From the NCBI GenBank assembly GCA_001599715.1, contig BCHU01000004.1, positions 1,302,001-1,366,000 of the forward strand: DNA of 64,000 nucleotides, read 5' to 3'. The first letter of the stretch is position 1. Every line of letters starts with the position of its first letter. A program made the translations under genes and the position numbers. Below are positions 1 to 12,467 of this stretch, in pieces. The notes beneath the pieces were generated by a model. It saw nothing but the letters and a program-made list of their open reading frames with translations, searched no databases and was not told the DNA's origin. This DNA comes from Phaeotremella fagi (lineage: Eukaryota; Basidiomycota; Tremellomycetes; Tremellales; Phaeotremellaceae).

Positions 1-1689
1 ACTTACGCCGCAAAACTTAATCCGTATGCTAAGGCGAATGCCTGAATACAGTAGTAAATATCAATCGAATCTTGAGAAACATCGAAAGACATACGATGGA
101 AATATAAACAGGCGAATAATTTTCATAACCAGCTTGATCAAAAGTCATCTCTGAAGTTAAAACTTTTGTAATATTATATCTAGCTCCTCTGTTGTCATGT
201 TCAGTGCGGAACTCTACTCATTCAAACTTACGTGTTATCAAATATAGAAGATGATGAGAAAGGTAGATTTTTGGCGTAAAAGACATTTGAGTAGTAGAGT
301 ATTGGAGCTAGGAACCATATGAACTACACGGTACGAGTCAGTAGACGTAGACCAGAGCTCGTCTACAACTCACGAAAATGAATCCAGCTAGGATATTCGC
401 CGTTGTCCACCAAGGAGTTGCTAGCGGGTTATTGAACGCTGATGCCATGCCCCAATCGAAAGTCAATAAAGAAAGTCCAGCTCCACTCTGATAGCCGAAC
501 AACAGATTGATCTAAGAACGACAAGTCCATATCAGTTATACGTCCCCAATAAGAAAACGATATCATTCAACTAACCACTTGATTGTGAGGTTTGATCCAA
601 GTCACCCAATCGAACTGACCACCACGTCAATATGTCTAGGTCGATATACGATACCCCGTAACACTTACAGTGCTTAAAGCGGTGAAAAGGTAATTCGGGA
701 AGAACGACCAAACGAACATGATCCCAGTATTCAGATAGAAGAACATCTGACGATTGTGCCATTTCTTCTTCCCGCTCGTAAAAGAGAAAGTAGATGAATG
801 GAGGGCGTTGAACACTGAGCAAATCAGAGAGTTATCGTATAAGCCAGATGTGACTTACACGATGTGTTGACTAGAGTACTTGGCCAAATCATGTTTGATG
901 GTCTAACTAGGAATCTTTGTAGACATCCTGAATAGGAGAAACCTAAAAGTTGACTTCCTAAGACTCTGATAGACATTTTGTTAAGCTTGTAGTAGACAAC
1001 ATAAGACATGACATACAACATCAATTGATATCCCCAACCCCAATTTTGATTATAGAAGAATCTCTGAACAGCAATCAAATTAGTAGCATAAGCCGAACTA
1101 GCAGAAACGTTGGTCATGATATAGACCTAACCCATCAAATCAAAAATACTCCCAACAAAAAGAGTAAAACCCCACTTACCAGAGTATGTTCCTTGACATT
1201 CCAATCACCAGGATTGATCCAACCCCAACCCCTACTTCTAGGTAATGTAGCAAAAAAAAATCCAATGGGATGAACGATGAGTTGAGCGACTATTCCGGTA
1301 ACGATCACACCTGGATATCTGTAGAAGAAGAATTGATTTACCCCCGGGATGAGGATCGCGAATATCGTTCCGAGCAGCCAGGCTCTGGTTGTTGATACTG
1401 GTAATTCAGTGTTGTCAGTTGGGAAAACTGAGGATTGGACTTCTGGATAGGGTGAATCGTCTTGTTCGGTGGAGGGCGGGGGCTCTTGGATTGATTTTTG
1501 ATCGTCATTGTATTGATCGTTCACGTTTGGGGTATTCATCTTATCGTCATCGTCTTCCGTAGTGATTTGTCCACTTTGGTCACTTTCTCCAAAGGCTAAA
1601 TTTATCTGGGGGGAAATGACGGTCGAAGAAGTTGAACTGAAATCGATTGGGGGTGAGTTGTAAACTAGTGAGAACGGATGAGCGGTCAT
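1..1689 (-). CDS. OPT-family oligopeptide transporter (3' end beyond window)
   Basis: Proton-coupled small-oligopeptide transporter of the plasma membrane (OPT family). After an acidic, Ser-rich N-terminus of about 85 residues, the first membrane block begins at TTRAWLLGTIFAILIPGVNQ and continues into GWGWINPGDWNVKEHTL. Splicing then gives VYIMTNVSASSAYATNLIAVQ, SQLLGFSYSGCLQRFLVRPS, VQRPPFIYFLFYEREEEMAQ, LFGYQSGAGLSLLTFDWGMA, NPLATPWWTTANILAGFIF and FLAPILYYSNVFYAKNLPFS, which is the order typical of fungal OPT proteins. The gene is split by many short introns; one of about 51 nt near 985-1035 removes an in-frame stretch (YQLML joins VLGSQ). The start at 1689 is the first ATG of the open frame. 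The C-terminal half lies left of the window. The start faces the CoA-transferase gene across about 620 bp of shared upstream sequence. The family call is firm; the peptide specificity is unknown. Confidence 0.9.
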
Positions 1690-2307
1690 GGTGAGCGAGG
1701 GAGTGAGTGATAGTCAAATCAGTAAGATGATGTTGGTCTCGGAAACATTTCATATTTATCATAAACTCGACTGATTAAATTATCAATTGTAATCTCTTGG
1801 ATAGTCAAAGGCCGTTCTTGAAGGATGGAACGTTGAGTGTGGGAGGAATCGTTGTGTCCTTTCAGTAATGTATTCCTTTCCTTTCCACTGATTGATTAGT
1901 TACTTGGATACTACTTGTTCTCCTCTTCTTCACTGAATTCACATTCATCAATTGATCTGCTGAGGTAGTGCTTGTACTTCACTTGTATAACATGAAATAT
2001 AGTATAGTAGTTCAGTAGGCTAAATACCGGTCAAATCACACTCAAAATAACTGTACTAGGATCCGCGGTAGATCCGTCATTCCGATCGGCCGTGAAACAC
2101 GACTACAGTTGAAAACATGGAAAAGATAGTCCGATGATGAATGTTGACCAGCGAACAGCGAAGACATCCGAGGTGTTATAGATGTTTGATAGAAATACCT
2201 AGACGTTATAGACAGCATTCGTCATCGTATCGTATTGATAGATTAATTCATATAGCATCGTGAACAAGTAAATACACCAAGACATAATCCACCTCCCACC
2301 AATCACC
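1690..2307. promoter_or_regulatory. Shared upstream region between OPT transporter and CoA transferase
   Basis: Intergenic stretch between two divergently transcribed genes, so it should hold both promoters and 5' leaders. I see no open reading frame or repeat of note. The last 80 bases before the ATG at 2308 are A/C-rich, like other leaders in this window. Confidence 0.5.
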
Positions 2308-4392
2308 ATGTTCTCAAGATCCATATCTCGTTCACTAGCAACGACAAGTATCAGAAATACAGCATCATCTTCAAGAACCAGTTCATCAATCTTACGACGC
2401 CAATCACTCTATCAAATCCAATCACAATCCCAACCCATATCCCAATCTAGATCACTTCAAACCACCCATCGTCCATCACCCCTAGATTCCGTCCCAAGTA
2501 AAGCAGAAGCCATCGGTCAACCAGCCGTTAACACTCGAAAAGGAAAATTATGGGAATCAGCAGAAGAAGCTATCAAAGATATCAAAAGTGGTAGTTTGGT
2601 ACTTAGTGCTGGTATGTCCTCAGTTTCTCAGTCAATTGGGGGCGAATATTGATTAGAGACAAAAAACAGGGTTTGGAGTTTGTGGAACTGCAGAAACTAT
2701 CATTAAAGCTATCAAAGATCGACCTGAGTTAAAAGATTTGACTGTGGTTTCCAACAACGCTGGTAACGCCGGTGAAGCGGGGTTAGGTATGTCATCATCT
2801 CAGAGCTGCATCTTAAGTCTCTCAGCTAAGATCTTGTTTAGCACCTCTGATCAAAACCAAACAAATCAGTAAAATGATTTTATCGTATGTTGGAACCAAC
2901 AAGAACCTCCAAGCTGCCTATTTGTCCGGAGAGATTTCTTTGGAGTTGAGTCCACAAGGAACCATTGCTGAAAGGGTTAGAGCTGGTGGGGCAGGTATGC
3001 CAGGAATATTCACCAGAACAGGAGCGGGTACGTAGTTCATTGTTTACGGTAGCATTGATCAATTTACTAATGTCCGCAACAGGGACGTTCGTCGAAACCG
3101 GTGGAATCCCACAGTTACTTTCTAAGAAGGACGAGAATGGTGATCAGACTGTTATCATACCTGGTGTCAAGAAGAGTGTCCAAGAATTCGATGGAAAGAG
3201 ATTCCTCTTCGAACCTGCTATCAGGGGTGATGTTGCTATTCTCAGAGCTTGGAAGGTTGATAAAGCTGGAAACTGTTGTTTCAGGTGGGTAAATGGTTGT
3301 CGATCTTGAGGGTATGTTGCTGATGGTTCTGGGTCTAGATATACAACCAGAGCATTTGGTGGGTTGATGGCTAGAGCAGCGAAATTGTCTATCGTAGAGG
3401 TAAGTCAAAATAACCATTCATAGAGATTGTCAACCTAACATCCAATTAGGCCGAGAATATCGTCGAAATCGGTGAAATAGCACCAATGGACATAGACCTA
3501 CCAGGAATCTACATCGACCGAATAGTCCCCGCCACCGTCGATAAAGAAATTGAAATCCTGACTCTACGCGAGGAAGAACCTTCCTCCTCCTCCTCGTCAT
3601 CCGAGTCAGAAGACAAATCACCAGCTCGAATCCGACGTGAAAAAATAGCCAAGAGAGCGGCGAAAGAATTGAAAGATGGTTATTACTGTAATTTGGGAGT
3701 TGGGATGCCTGTGCTAGCAGCTAGTTTCTTGCCTGAAGGAACGAACGTTTGGTTACAATCTGAGAATGGGATTTTGGGGATGGGACCTTATCCAACGAAA
3801 GATGAGGTTGATGCGTGGGTTTTTGTGTTTATTTTACGTGGTATTGATAGCTAACTATCTTGTTAGTGATATCATCAACGCTGGTAAGGAAACTGTCACA
3901 CTGGTTCCTGGGGCTGCTACTTTCGATTCATGTGAGAGTTTCGGTATGATTCGAGGTGGACATGTGGACGTTTCGATACTCGGAGCAATGGAAGTATCAG
4001 CCAATGGAGATCTCGTAAGTCCAACATCTATCATCCAAAGAAGTCCAACTGAATTGAAATACCAAAAGGCAAACTTCATGATCCCCCGAAAACTAGTGAA
4101 AGGAATGGGAGGAGCTATGGATCTAGTTTCCAACCCAGACGAAACTATGGTAGTAGTAGTCACCGACCACGTCGACAAAAACGGTCGACCAAAAGTAGTT
4201 GAGAATTGTTCTTTACCTGTAACGGGTGTCCGATGTGTTTCGAGGATTATCACGGATTTGGCGGTGTTTGATGTTGATAGGGTTAAGGGGGGCATGACTT
4301 TGATTGAATTAGCGGAAGGGGTTGATTTGGATTATGTTAGGAGCAAGACGGGGGCTGAGTTTGGGGTTGCACAGGAGGTTGGAAGGTTTTAG
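2308..4392 (+). CDS. Succinyl-CoA:3-ketoacid CoA transferase, mitochondrial (SCOT)
   Basis: Transfers CoA from succinyl-CoA to acetoacetate, the entry step for ketone-body use, in the mitochondrial matrix. The first 45 or so residues are rich in Ser and Arg with few acids, a typical mitochondrial presequence. The alpha part follows ([20 protein letters not shown], then [20 protein letters not shown] after an intron, then [20 protein letters not shown]). A Ser/Glu-rich linker with a poly-Ser run leads to the beta part, where [17 protein letters not shown] carries the catalytic glutamate of class I CoA transferases. [20 protein letters not shown] and GVAQEVGRF close the protein. About six short introns interrupt it (near 2613, 2787, 3028, 3283, 3400, 3815 and 4014). 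The fused alpha-beta layout and length fit eukaryotic SCOT. The ATG at 2308 is chosen because it precedes the presequence. Confidence 0.93.
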
Positions 4393-4633
4393 GTGGGGTT
4401 GATCTTTTTATGCATGGTGTTGTGTTTGTGGGAGAGTGATATTAGTTTGTTCATGTTTTGTTTGACTTCGTTCTTTGAGCGGTATCATTCATTTCTCGTG
4501 TGTGAGGACAAATGCAGGTTTCAAGACATGACCTCTGCAGTCTTGCGGTCGTGGATGTCATGGTATGAATACAATGCGACATGGCGTAATACCCTCTATC
4601 CCAAGTAGTGTCGTAAAATACATATCTCCGAAT

Positions 4634-5722
4634 CTACAACTTAGCCTGAACCCCAGCTCCTGGTCCAGCAAAACTAGTCCGTCCTCCCGCAACAACCTCC
4701 GAAACCAAATCAACACTCTCCAAAACCCAACTAACACCTTGATCACTAACCAACCAATCCTGACCTTCAACGCCTGTTTCCCCCTCCCCACCTCCACCCT
4801 CCAACAAAGCCTTCTTCAACCCGAAAACATGCGAAGTGACCTGAGGTCCTACACCCCTCTGAGCTCTCAAACAAGCAATAGCTACTATTGAAGTTAAGAT
4901 TCTACCGATTTTGTAGGGTGGAGATAAGGAGGTGGGATCGGAGAGGAGGGCACCGTAGTGCGAGTTTAGGATGTGGATTGGGAGATCTGGATGGGATTCT
5001 GTGAGTTTTTGGAGGAGTTTGAGGGAATGGGGTTCGTAGATCCCGTCCCATAGGGATCGTCCTCTTTGGGATATTTCGTTGATGTTGGACGGGGTTGGTT
5101 GTCTGTGATGGATGTTAGGTTTGAGTGTTGGGATGAGGGAGCTTACCTCGTTCCTTCGGTTGTGAGACCTTGTTTCACTTCTTCTGGTAAATGTGCACGA
5201 AGAGCTCCTAGATTGTTGATTGTCTTTAGTGTGTTAGATGGGTATACGGGTTTGAAATCAGTTAAAGATAACCCACTCTTGGAATCTAGACGATACAATT
5301 GGTTATCAGTAACCAAAACCGAATGCCCCAAGATAGAACCCAAACTCACCCCAGAAAAACTAATACATTTCAAACCAGTTTCCCTCATAATCTATTGAAA
5401 ACCATCAACATCCAACCAAACCCCCACCTAAAAGGTAACTCACAGCAGCATACCCAACCCTCTCCTTGACCCCTTTCCCCTCCCCAACGAAATCAAACAA
5501 TTCACACAAACTAGCAGGTGAATTGACAGTAACCAAAGCAGCCGTCGACAGCGTCAAAAAAGTGTCATCAGAGATACCACCTTTTCGACCGGACCTTCTG
5601 ATCCCTTGGAAGAGCTTTTGGATGATTGGTTTGGAGGGGGAGGGGAGGGCTTGGCCTAGAGCTGAGGGGGAGGCGATTAGGGATTTCAGGAGCGGGGAGA
5701 GTTTGACTGATGCTGCTGACAT
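4634..5722 (-). CDS. AhpD/carboxymuconolactone-decarboxylase-like protein with peroxisomal PTS1
   Basis: Three exons give a helical protein. Exon 1 (from 5722) ends near GVKERVGYAAV, exon 2 starts with MRETGLKCISFSGVSLGSIL, and exon 3 contains RGRSLWDGIYEPHSLKLLQK, then HILNSHYGALLSDP. The pattern of repeated helical pairs and the late WDGIYEPH segment resemble the fungal relatives of carboxymuconolactone decarboxylase/AhpD. The protein ends in AKL before the stop, an accepted variant of the SKL-type peroxisomal targeting signal. Yeast Pxp2 (YJR111C) is a known peroxisomal matrix protein with a domain of this kind, so this is a plausible counterpart. That link is inferred from architecture and the tail, not from alignment. 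Enzymatic activity is unknown. Confidence 0.6.
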
Positions 5723-6797
5723 TGTGTTGGGTTGGGTTTCTGTTTGAAATGAAGGATCTTTGGATTGTGATCTGACGTCTTCAGTCGGTTATTAGTTGGG
5801 CTGAACTCCAAATCTCGGTTTCATTTTCGACTTTCTCGATCGGTAAAACTCGTCTGGGTTTCTCCGACGGCCGATAGTAACAACTGGCAACTGGCAACAG
5901 ATTTGGTGAAATGTCTCTCAGTTTCATAGTCTGTTCAGAATGGATAGACAGTCTGTTGGTGATAACCTAAGCTAAATGCTCCGAGGGATAATCCACTGTT
6001 GAACAAGGATGAACTCGACCTTTAAAAGCTACTTGTACACCGATCAAATCCGAGGCCAAAAAGATCATCGCTACTCCTCCCGATATTGCTAGCGAGCATG
6101 CATCACTCACTACGTCTCCATTTCCTACTGAGTCAAAGTCAATGATAATACACAGATACAATATCATACTCAGAATTTTGCGATCTATTCCAGTGGAAAG
6201 GGTGAACTAGTCTCGAAGGGAGCTGGATACCTTTGCAGGAAATTTCAGATACTGTATCTCGTCAGGCTTTCTCTTTGTGAGAGTGAGGAAGTTGCGGAAT
6301 GTATTATATGAAGTTGACATCGCATTTGTTACTATAACTCAATGCTCTAATAGACATACTCTATGTCAATCAGGACAACAATGTCAGTAAGTCATGGTTT
6401 TTAAATCTTGCTGCCACGGAACGAGGTGCCCTCCAATTTGTTGGTATCTTGGACAGCTCCAATCTCGACCTCCTCCCCCTCCTTCTTGCCTTGCCAAAAC
6501 CTCTTTCATTTTTCGTCTTCATTCTCATCGTCCTCCGTGCCCTCGTTGATACCATAGCTAGCTTGTCTTTGCATAGCGAGATTACTGCAAAAGGTAATAT
6601 CCCATAGGCCTTTTCAATAGGAAGAGCATCACGTGAGCATTTACGCCATATTTACGTTTTAAGCTGTAGATAGAGATACAGATACCAGCAGTCAGCTTCA
6701 AAGTCTATCTAATCATTCCATTATCTGACCCATCTCATCATATCATCTTAACACCTCTTCCTCTGGAGATCATCCAGACACTCATCTCAACCCAACC
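5723..6797. promoter_or_regulatory. Intergenic region upstream of two divergent genes
   Basis: About 1.07 kb between the start of the PTS1 protein and the start of the Zn2Cys6 regulator. It contains two short open frames (5967-6167 minus, 6370-6555 minus) without recognisable features. The stretch 6715-6797 is C/T-rich with little G, a normal leader for this genome. Probably both promoters. Confidence 0.4.
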
Positions 6798-9700
6798 ATG
6801 TCCTCCCATCCAGATTTATCAGATACTTCAGCAGGTACGAAACCTTTACCGGGTCCATCTAGGACATGGGTTCCAAGAGCTTGTGATCGATGTGAGTGAA
6901 AATCGATGATTGAGACAGCAGTCTTTTCTTACTGATTCTTTTGTACTAGGTCGGAAAAGGAAAGCTCGTTGTGGTATGTTCAATCAACTGGATATGGATT
7001 GGATGACTGATTCCAATTACTTTAGACGAATCAGTGCCTTGTAGGAATTGTACCGAAGCAGATGTTGAATGTACACATCAAGCGCCTGTTCTGAAAAGAG
7101 GACCTAGACCTAGGTCAGTTGTAATAGGAATAAAACTGTCAACTTTAGAACTGACCAAAATGACAGAGCCCGACCGCAAGATTTAGAAAACCGATTGAAA
7201 AATCTGGAACAACTGATTTCAAGTATTCCAGGTGGATCCAGTTCATCTTCCAACACACTGTCAACGAGAGAAATTCAACAGATCAGATCCGCAGCCCACA
7301 TCACCCCTGGATCAGATTCGAGTCCACCAGCAGATATCGATTCGATGAACCCGTTACCCGATTGGGTTTATAATTCGACCTCACCTATTCAATTGAATCA
7401 ACAACCCCCAAGGCAATCGACGGATTTTGGTTTGAACAATCAATTCTCTTTATCGAATCATGCTTCTAATCTGAATCTCAATGGGAATGGGAACAACGAT
7501 CTGTTCTCTTCTGTTTCTTCGAATATCGTTCCTCAGAATTATGAAAGTTATGTTTCTAGCGTTTATGCCGATCCTGGACCTAGTAATTATCCTTGGACCC
7601 CTGTCGTTGTCTCCCAACCGAAACCTCAGAGACAACCCTCGATATCAGGTTCGAAACCTGTTCATGATCTACGATATCAGGATTCGGAAGGTCAAACGAA
7701 ATGGCTTGGTCCATCTAGGTACGTTCACTTCAATTCATACCAATACTAATTGATTACAGTGGAATGCCGCTATTAGACATGCTAAAAACAAGTAGTTCAG
7801 CTTCACCACCTAACACATCGGGGATGTCTCTGGCTGAAGAATGGATATCACTCTCTCAAGCTATAGGATTCGAAGTTGATAATGTTTTAGTCAAGAATCC
7901 TGGAACTCAACCTGCTGATCAACTGAAAACGACTGTGAAACAAGAGGACGACGAGACTTTGGATGAATTATGGTCGGCTGTTGTAGAAGCTTGTCCTCAG
8001 GATCTACTGGATACGTGAGTTGGATTCATGAGTACCACTGACTGTTCAGATTGGTTCGAGCATATTTCACTATCAGTCATCTTCGTAGGTTAACAGTCTG
8101 ATTCCATAACGTCGTACTGATCCTTAACAGTTTGGCCAATCCTCCATGTCCCCACCTTCATGACGTCCTACAACACAATATCATTTCGTCGAAACCCATC
8201 CTTCGTAGCTCTAGTGTTATCAATTTGCTGCTTATCATCTCGATACACCCAAGATCCACGCCTTTCAACACCCAACGATGACGGTGAAACTATCGCTCAA
8301 CAACTTAATCGTATCGCTAAAAGCGTATTAGCTAATGAAGCATCTGAGAGAGCGGATCTATACGTTATCCAAGCTTTGTTCAATTTGTCTGTCGTTCAGG
8401 AGGGCACGGCGAGACCTAGTTTGATGTGGGTGTATTTGAGTCAGGCATTGTCGTGAGTTGGAGAATCGCTTCTAAAAGTGATAAGTAACTGACAGTTCTG
8501 TAGGTTAGCTATCGACATTGGTCTCCATCGACGAACCGATGAATGGGCTTCTTTCAATGCGTGAGTGCAGGTGTGGAAACGTCACTGAAACTCCTTAGTG
8601 TCGATGTTGAAGTTCGCAAAAGAACACTCTGGGCTTTGTATTGTCAAAACATCAATGCCAGCTCGACTTATGGTCGTCCACCGATGCTCCGATTAGCTGA
8701 TATTGGTGGGTACCTTGCAATGTACATGGGTCGCGCTGATTTTTGCAGATCTTGACGAACCATCTGCCGTTGACGACGCTTACATCTCCCCAGACAGTGG
8801 GATCGGTACACAACCTGCTGATAGACCATCTGTGATAGCTGGGTTTCTAGCTGCTATGCGACTTCACATGGTGCTGGAAAGATGGTGAGTGAATAACCTC
8901 ATCCATTACTAAACTCATCCAGTATTCGTCGAATCAACTCCGTTGAAACCTCTTCAACCCAAACATTCCGCTCTCTAATCTCGTCATCACTGCCAAAAAC
9001 TTATACAACAGCGGACGAAACCACCTTCCTACCTAGAGCAGTCGATGGTTTACCAGGAGATTGGACTTTCACCCCAAGCACAGTCATCGAACAAGACAGT
9101 GTTCGTTTCTTCCAGAAAACCAGGGTTTTCACTCTTCAGAATTTCATCAAATTACTGATCAGTCGTCATAAATTCACGGAACTTGTTGGTGACATGGCCA
9201 GAGGGAATGTTGAAGATTGGAACGGTGACGTTACTGGTGGTCAAGGTGTTTTGAGACAAATCACTCAATGTGGGTTAGAAGTTTTTTCTGATGGTTTAAA
9301 TTCGTTTATTGATCTTGTACAGCTGCTGTGGGGATTGTTGGGACTTATAGCGTTATTGATGCCAGGGGTCGATTGGGGTTCTTTGGTGCTCATGCTGTGT
9401 GTATAGTGTACAAATTGCAGACAAAGTGTTGACGATATTTTCCAGATCGCTCAACTCACTCAAGCAGGAGCAGGACTTATCGGAGTCATCCTCCACCTTC
9501 GTTCATTGACTTCAAATGTCTCCGATCCAGTTCTAACCCTCGCAATGCAAGGTCTACCAGCCTCTATCCAAGTACTTCGTCAACTTGGTAAAAGAGTATG
9601 TCAAACAACGAAAGCGCAAACTAATATAAACAGCGAGCAGCAGGATTAAGATCAGCGGAATTACTAGCAGAATTCTCTAGAGCATGTAAAATCCCCATTT

Positions 9701-9930
9701 TCACTGGCAATCTCCAACCGTCACCTTCGACGACTGAGGATGATGGGACACCAGTCGAGGTGCCAATGTTGAGAGCTTTACCCCGTGTTCAACAGAAACA
9801 AAGGGATGACGATGGTGGTATCGGTGATGGTGCTGGTGCTGGGGTGGAGAATTTTCAGGATTGGTTGGATATGGCTTTACAGGGTTCTAAGGATGTTTGG
9901 ATGTCTATTCCGGATAATGGTTTCGCTTAG
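6798..9930 (+). CDS. Zn2Cys6 fungal-specific transcription factor
   Basis: DNA-binding regulator in the nucleus. Near the N-terminus, after splicing, ACDRCRKRKARCDESVPCRN plus CTEADVEC gives the six cysteines of a Zn2Cys6 binuclear cluster. A basic linker (KRGPRPRARP) and a short leucine-spaced helix (LENRLKNLEQLI) follow, as in dimerising family members. A disordered Ser/Pro/Asn-rich stretch comes next. The fungal-specific middle homology region is visible as RNPSFVALVLSICCLSSRYT, then DIGLHRR, then RKRTLWALYCQNINASSTYG RPPMLRL. The C-terminal part is helical and ends SIPDNGFA. At least ten short introns interrupt the gene, the first two inside the zinc cluster. Its target genes are unknown, and the neighbours give no hint. 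Confidence 0.88.
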
Positions 9931-10000
9931 AGCTGCGTGGTGATACATACATATACTAGTACATATGGATAATCTACATCAACATCTAGCCATAATGACT

Positions 10001-10957
10001 TTATTTTGCATCCAACGGAATCCTGTCGAGAGTTTTAGCGTTCTTGATAGATTCCACACCTTGTTTGTCGATTAATTCCAATAATCCATCAGCTACTATG
10101 TCACCGATTCGTGCGTAACCTTCGGGTGTGAAATGGAGTCTATCTTTATCCCATAATTTCGTGATATCCTCTTGAGGATTGCTGTAAGGTTGACGAATGA
10201 TATTATAAAGGTCGATAGTGAAACTTTGAGTGAATCAAGTTAATATCATCCCCAACGATAAAAGAACCAAGGGACATACTTCTCACGTACCATAATCCCA
10301 TCGTTCAATTCTGACAATACACCCTCAAGACCACCAGCCTCATATCTTTTGTTGAGAAGAAGAGGGGTGGTACCAGGTAAAGTCAAGGCGACGACGTTAG
10401 CACCGTGATCATCGATTATTTGGAAAATCTTGTCTAGTCCTTTAAGAGTGTGTTCAGCGGTTTGGCCCCATCCTATATCGTTAGTTCCACCGAAGACTAC
10501 GACCAGATCGAAGAGTTCATTGGTTTCTTCTGACTTCTTCACTAAAATGGAGTCGTTGTCAGAATGGATTATGAACGACGACGTTAGACTCACGCTGTTC
10601 CTCCAATCTACTGACGAACAACCCCTTCCGTTTCCCGTCAACCAAATCACCGACCAAATCCCCACTCAAACCTTCAGTAACCACCACAGCCTGATTAAAG
10701 ACTGACGTTCGTCCACTGAAAGCGCTATTCAGACGTTCTAAAAGAGTAGCGGAATATGGATGATAAACTGGATCGAAAGCTATGTGACCTGCTGTAAGTG
10801 AATCTCCTAGACAGAGGATTTTGATTGGTCCTTTGGAGTGGGGGTGGGAGAGGGGATTCGCGCTGGTGCTGGTGCTGGTGTACATCGTGTGAATGGTTAG
10901 GAGGGTTAGGATTAAGGCTGCTAGAGCTATAATTTGAGGTTGAGTTGGTTTGTACAT
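10001..10957 (-). CDS. Membrane-anchored SGNH/GDSL hydrolase
   Basis: Serine esterase/lipase of the SGNH superfamily. Residues 9-25 form a hydrophobic anchor (IIALAALILTLLTIH). Block I is ILCLGDSLTAG with the nucleophilic Ser, the GxND block is VVFGGTNDIGWG, and block V is DRLHFTPEGYARIGD with the catalytic Asp and His. An intron near 10540-10598 joins EEQL to KKSEETNELFDLVV, and a second one after MVREK joins to the last exon (FTIDLYNIIRQPYSN). The protein ends PLDAK. With a single N-terminal anchor it is likely a type II membrane or secreted protein with a lumenal/extracellular catalytic domain. The substrate is unknown. It converges on the Zn2Cys6 gene with only about 70 bp between the stop codons. 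Confidence 0.85.
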
Positions 10958-11662
10958 TGTTATTGTTATTTACATGTCTCTAGTCGATCTCTACTCATAT
11001 CCACATTCTTGTGAAACGGTGACAAACCAATGTGGCAAATTAGTGTAGTCCTGAATTTCTGAAAAAGTCTGCTTACCAAAGGGTGGTGGTTGTCTATGGC
11101 AATGGGTTTGCAGACGAAACCCACGGCGCTGAAGAAAACACTGTTTGACGTGACACACTCTTGCTTTGTGGGCCTTGATGAAAGAAGGACCTTCTCCATG
11201 AGGATCACAATCATCGTATCGTCAAGAAGCTGATCTTTCTTTTGAACGTGGAAAACAAGTTGTTGACCCGTCAGCTTTAGACAAGTGCATGCTACCATAT
11301 ATACTCTACTCTACATTCCCCAGGACTAGATTTTCGTAAGTCTGACAGGTTGAAGGTCAAGGGGATTGTCTTGAACATACGGTAGGTTTTTTTTTTTTCA
11401 TGTTTTATCCTAAGCCTTCTGAAGTAACTTTTTAGCGTTGATGTGACATCACTAACGTCCATTGTCTTCAAAAATCATTTCAAAAAGTCCGGAACAAAGG
11501 ATTGTCCAGAGTGGTCTTCCAGTGACCTTCGTGCTGTTATACAATAAACCGTTACTCGAAAAGTGTTTCTTTCTTCCCCATTATCTTTTCGCCACCCATT
11601 CGAATTTCGATTTTCAATTTATTCTTTTACGCATCATCCAATCAACAAGCAATCTTATCAAC
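10958..11662. promoter_or_regulatory. Divergent upstream region of SGNH hydrolase and first family A gene
   Basis: Non-coding stretch holding the leader of the SGNH gene and the full promoter of the first family A gene. The right half (about 11335-11600) is recognisably similar to the region before the second family A gene: a TCTGACA block, a TGACATCA site with GTCCATTGT nearby, an AAAGTC-GG-ACAAA block, and the pyrimidine-rich leader element. A 110-codon open frame on the minus strand (10966-11298) shows no features and is not called. Confidence 0.5.
11570..11596 (+). promoter_or_regulatory. Family A leader element, copy 1
   Basis: Pyrimidine-rich element (core TTTCTTCCCCA, then ATCTTTTCGCCACC) located 67 bases before the ATG at 11663. 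The same element precedes the other two family A genes at similar distances, so it is either a transcription-initiation/leader element or a remnant of the duplicated unit. Confidence 0.6.
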
Positions 11663-12364
11663 ATGGCTGACAACCCTCCACGAGGTACTCAATCGACCCA
11701 CTTCATATCCGACACCCACCAAGGGGACTCAAGCTCCATGATTGCCACCATCTCAAAACTCTCTGGGATAATTTTAGAGATGGAGAGAGCTCGAAACAGC
11801 AAGGGCAACAATACAACTCAAAGTCCTAGTGCTCAGCCAACCTACATCACATCCAACACCGCCGAAGGTATCTTTGAAATCACTCATTGCGACAAAGATT
11901 CTGATTTGTATAACTTTATGGAAGAATACTCTGCAGGAATAAAAGGCAAACACTCAATCTTTGTAGTAAAACCAAACAACACTTCGGTCTTCATGTTTGC
12001 CAACGTCTATCCAGGCCCAAACAATCAACCAGAGTTAAACATTAAAATCTGCGGCTATCTTCCAAAACGCAACCTCACTGATGAGGAGGGTGATGATGAT
12101 TATTTCATTCTTGGAAAATGTGGTCAGATGACGGGTCATCCAAATGATGTTATTAAGGAGCTCTCCAATCGCCATGATCTCACACACTACCTCTACAAAC
12201 AGGCCACATCTTTCAGTCACCAAATCGAGCCTAAATATATGAGTGCCTTCCACGCTTACAGATCCAACGAGCTTCTCAAGGATTTCTTTGGTGATTATAC
12301 AGTTATGGACGATATGGTCAAGTGGGTTTTCGAGGCTGAAAAGTCTTTGGAATCAGTTAATTAG
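11663..12364 (+). CDS. Family A unknown protein 1 (intact)
   Basis: A 233-residue soluble protein with no signal peptide or membrane segment; I do not recognise it. The start is the ATG giving MADNPPRGTQSTH, because both paralogues begin MAD at the same distance from the shared leader element. After a variable Ser/Asn-rich N-terminus it shares with its neighbours a central strand-rich motif (VKPNNTSVFMFANVY) and a C-terminal helical motif (FFGDYTVMDDMVKWVFEAEK). It has an extra 40-residue segment near the N-terminus and an acidic insertion (TDEEGDDDY) compared with paralogue 3. It is uninterrupted by introns. The first of three tandem copies on the plus strand. Confidence 0.7.
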   Translation: MADNPPRGTQSTHFISDTHQGDSSSMIATISKLSGIILEMERARNSKGNNTTQSPSAQPTYITSNTAEGIFEITHCDKDSDLYNFMEEYSAGIKGKHSIFVVKPNNTSVFMFANVYPGPNNQPELNIKICGYLPKRNLTDEEGDDDYFILGKCGQMTGHPNDVIKELSNRHDLTHYLYKQATSFSHQIEPKYMSAFHAYRSNELLKDFFGDYTVMDDMVKWVFEAEKSLESVN

Positions 12365-12467
12365 AAGAATCAAAGAGAAGATGCTAGAGGAGCTCTGTAC
12401 TGGTAAAGAGGAATGGAAAATAAGAAAAACCATAATAAGATCAGCTGTTTCATATGTAGTTTCACGA

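Noticed and set aside
5967..6555. Two short open frames (one hydrophobic, one Arg/Lys-rich) in the upstream region of the Zn2Cys6 gene
   Set aside because: Too short, low complexity, no splice-extended exons around them that make a convincing gene.
10966..11298. 110-codon minus-strand open frame starting with ATG just upstream of the SGNH hydrolase
   Set aside because: No domain, signal or paralogue; it ends 9 bases before the hydrolase ATG in its presumed leader and looks like chance.
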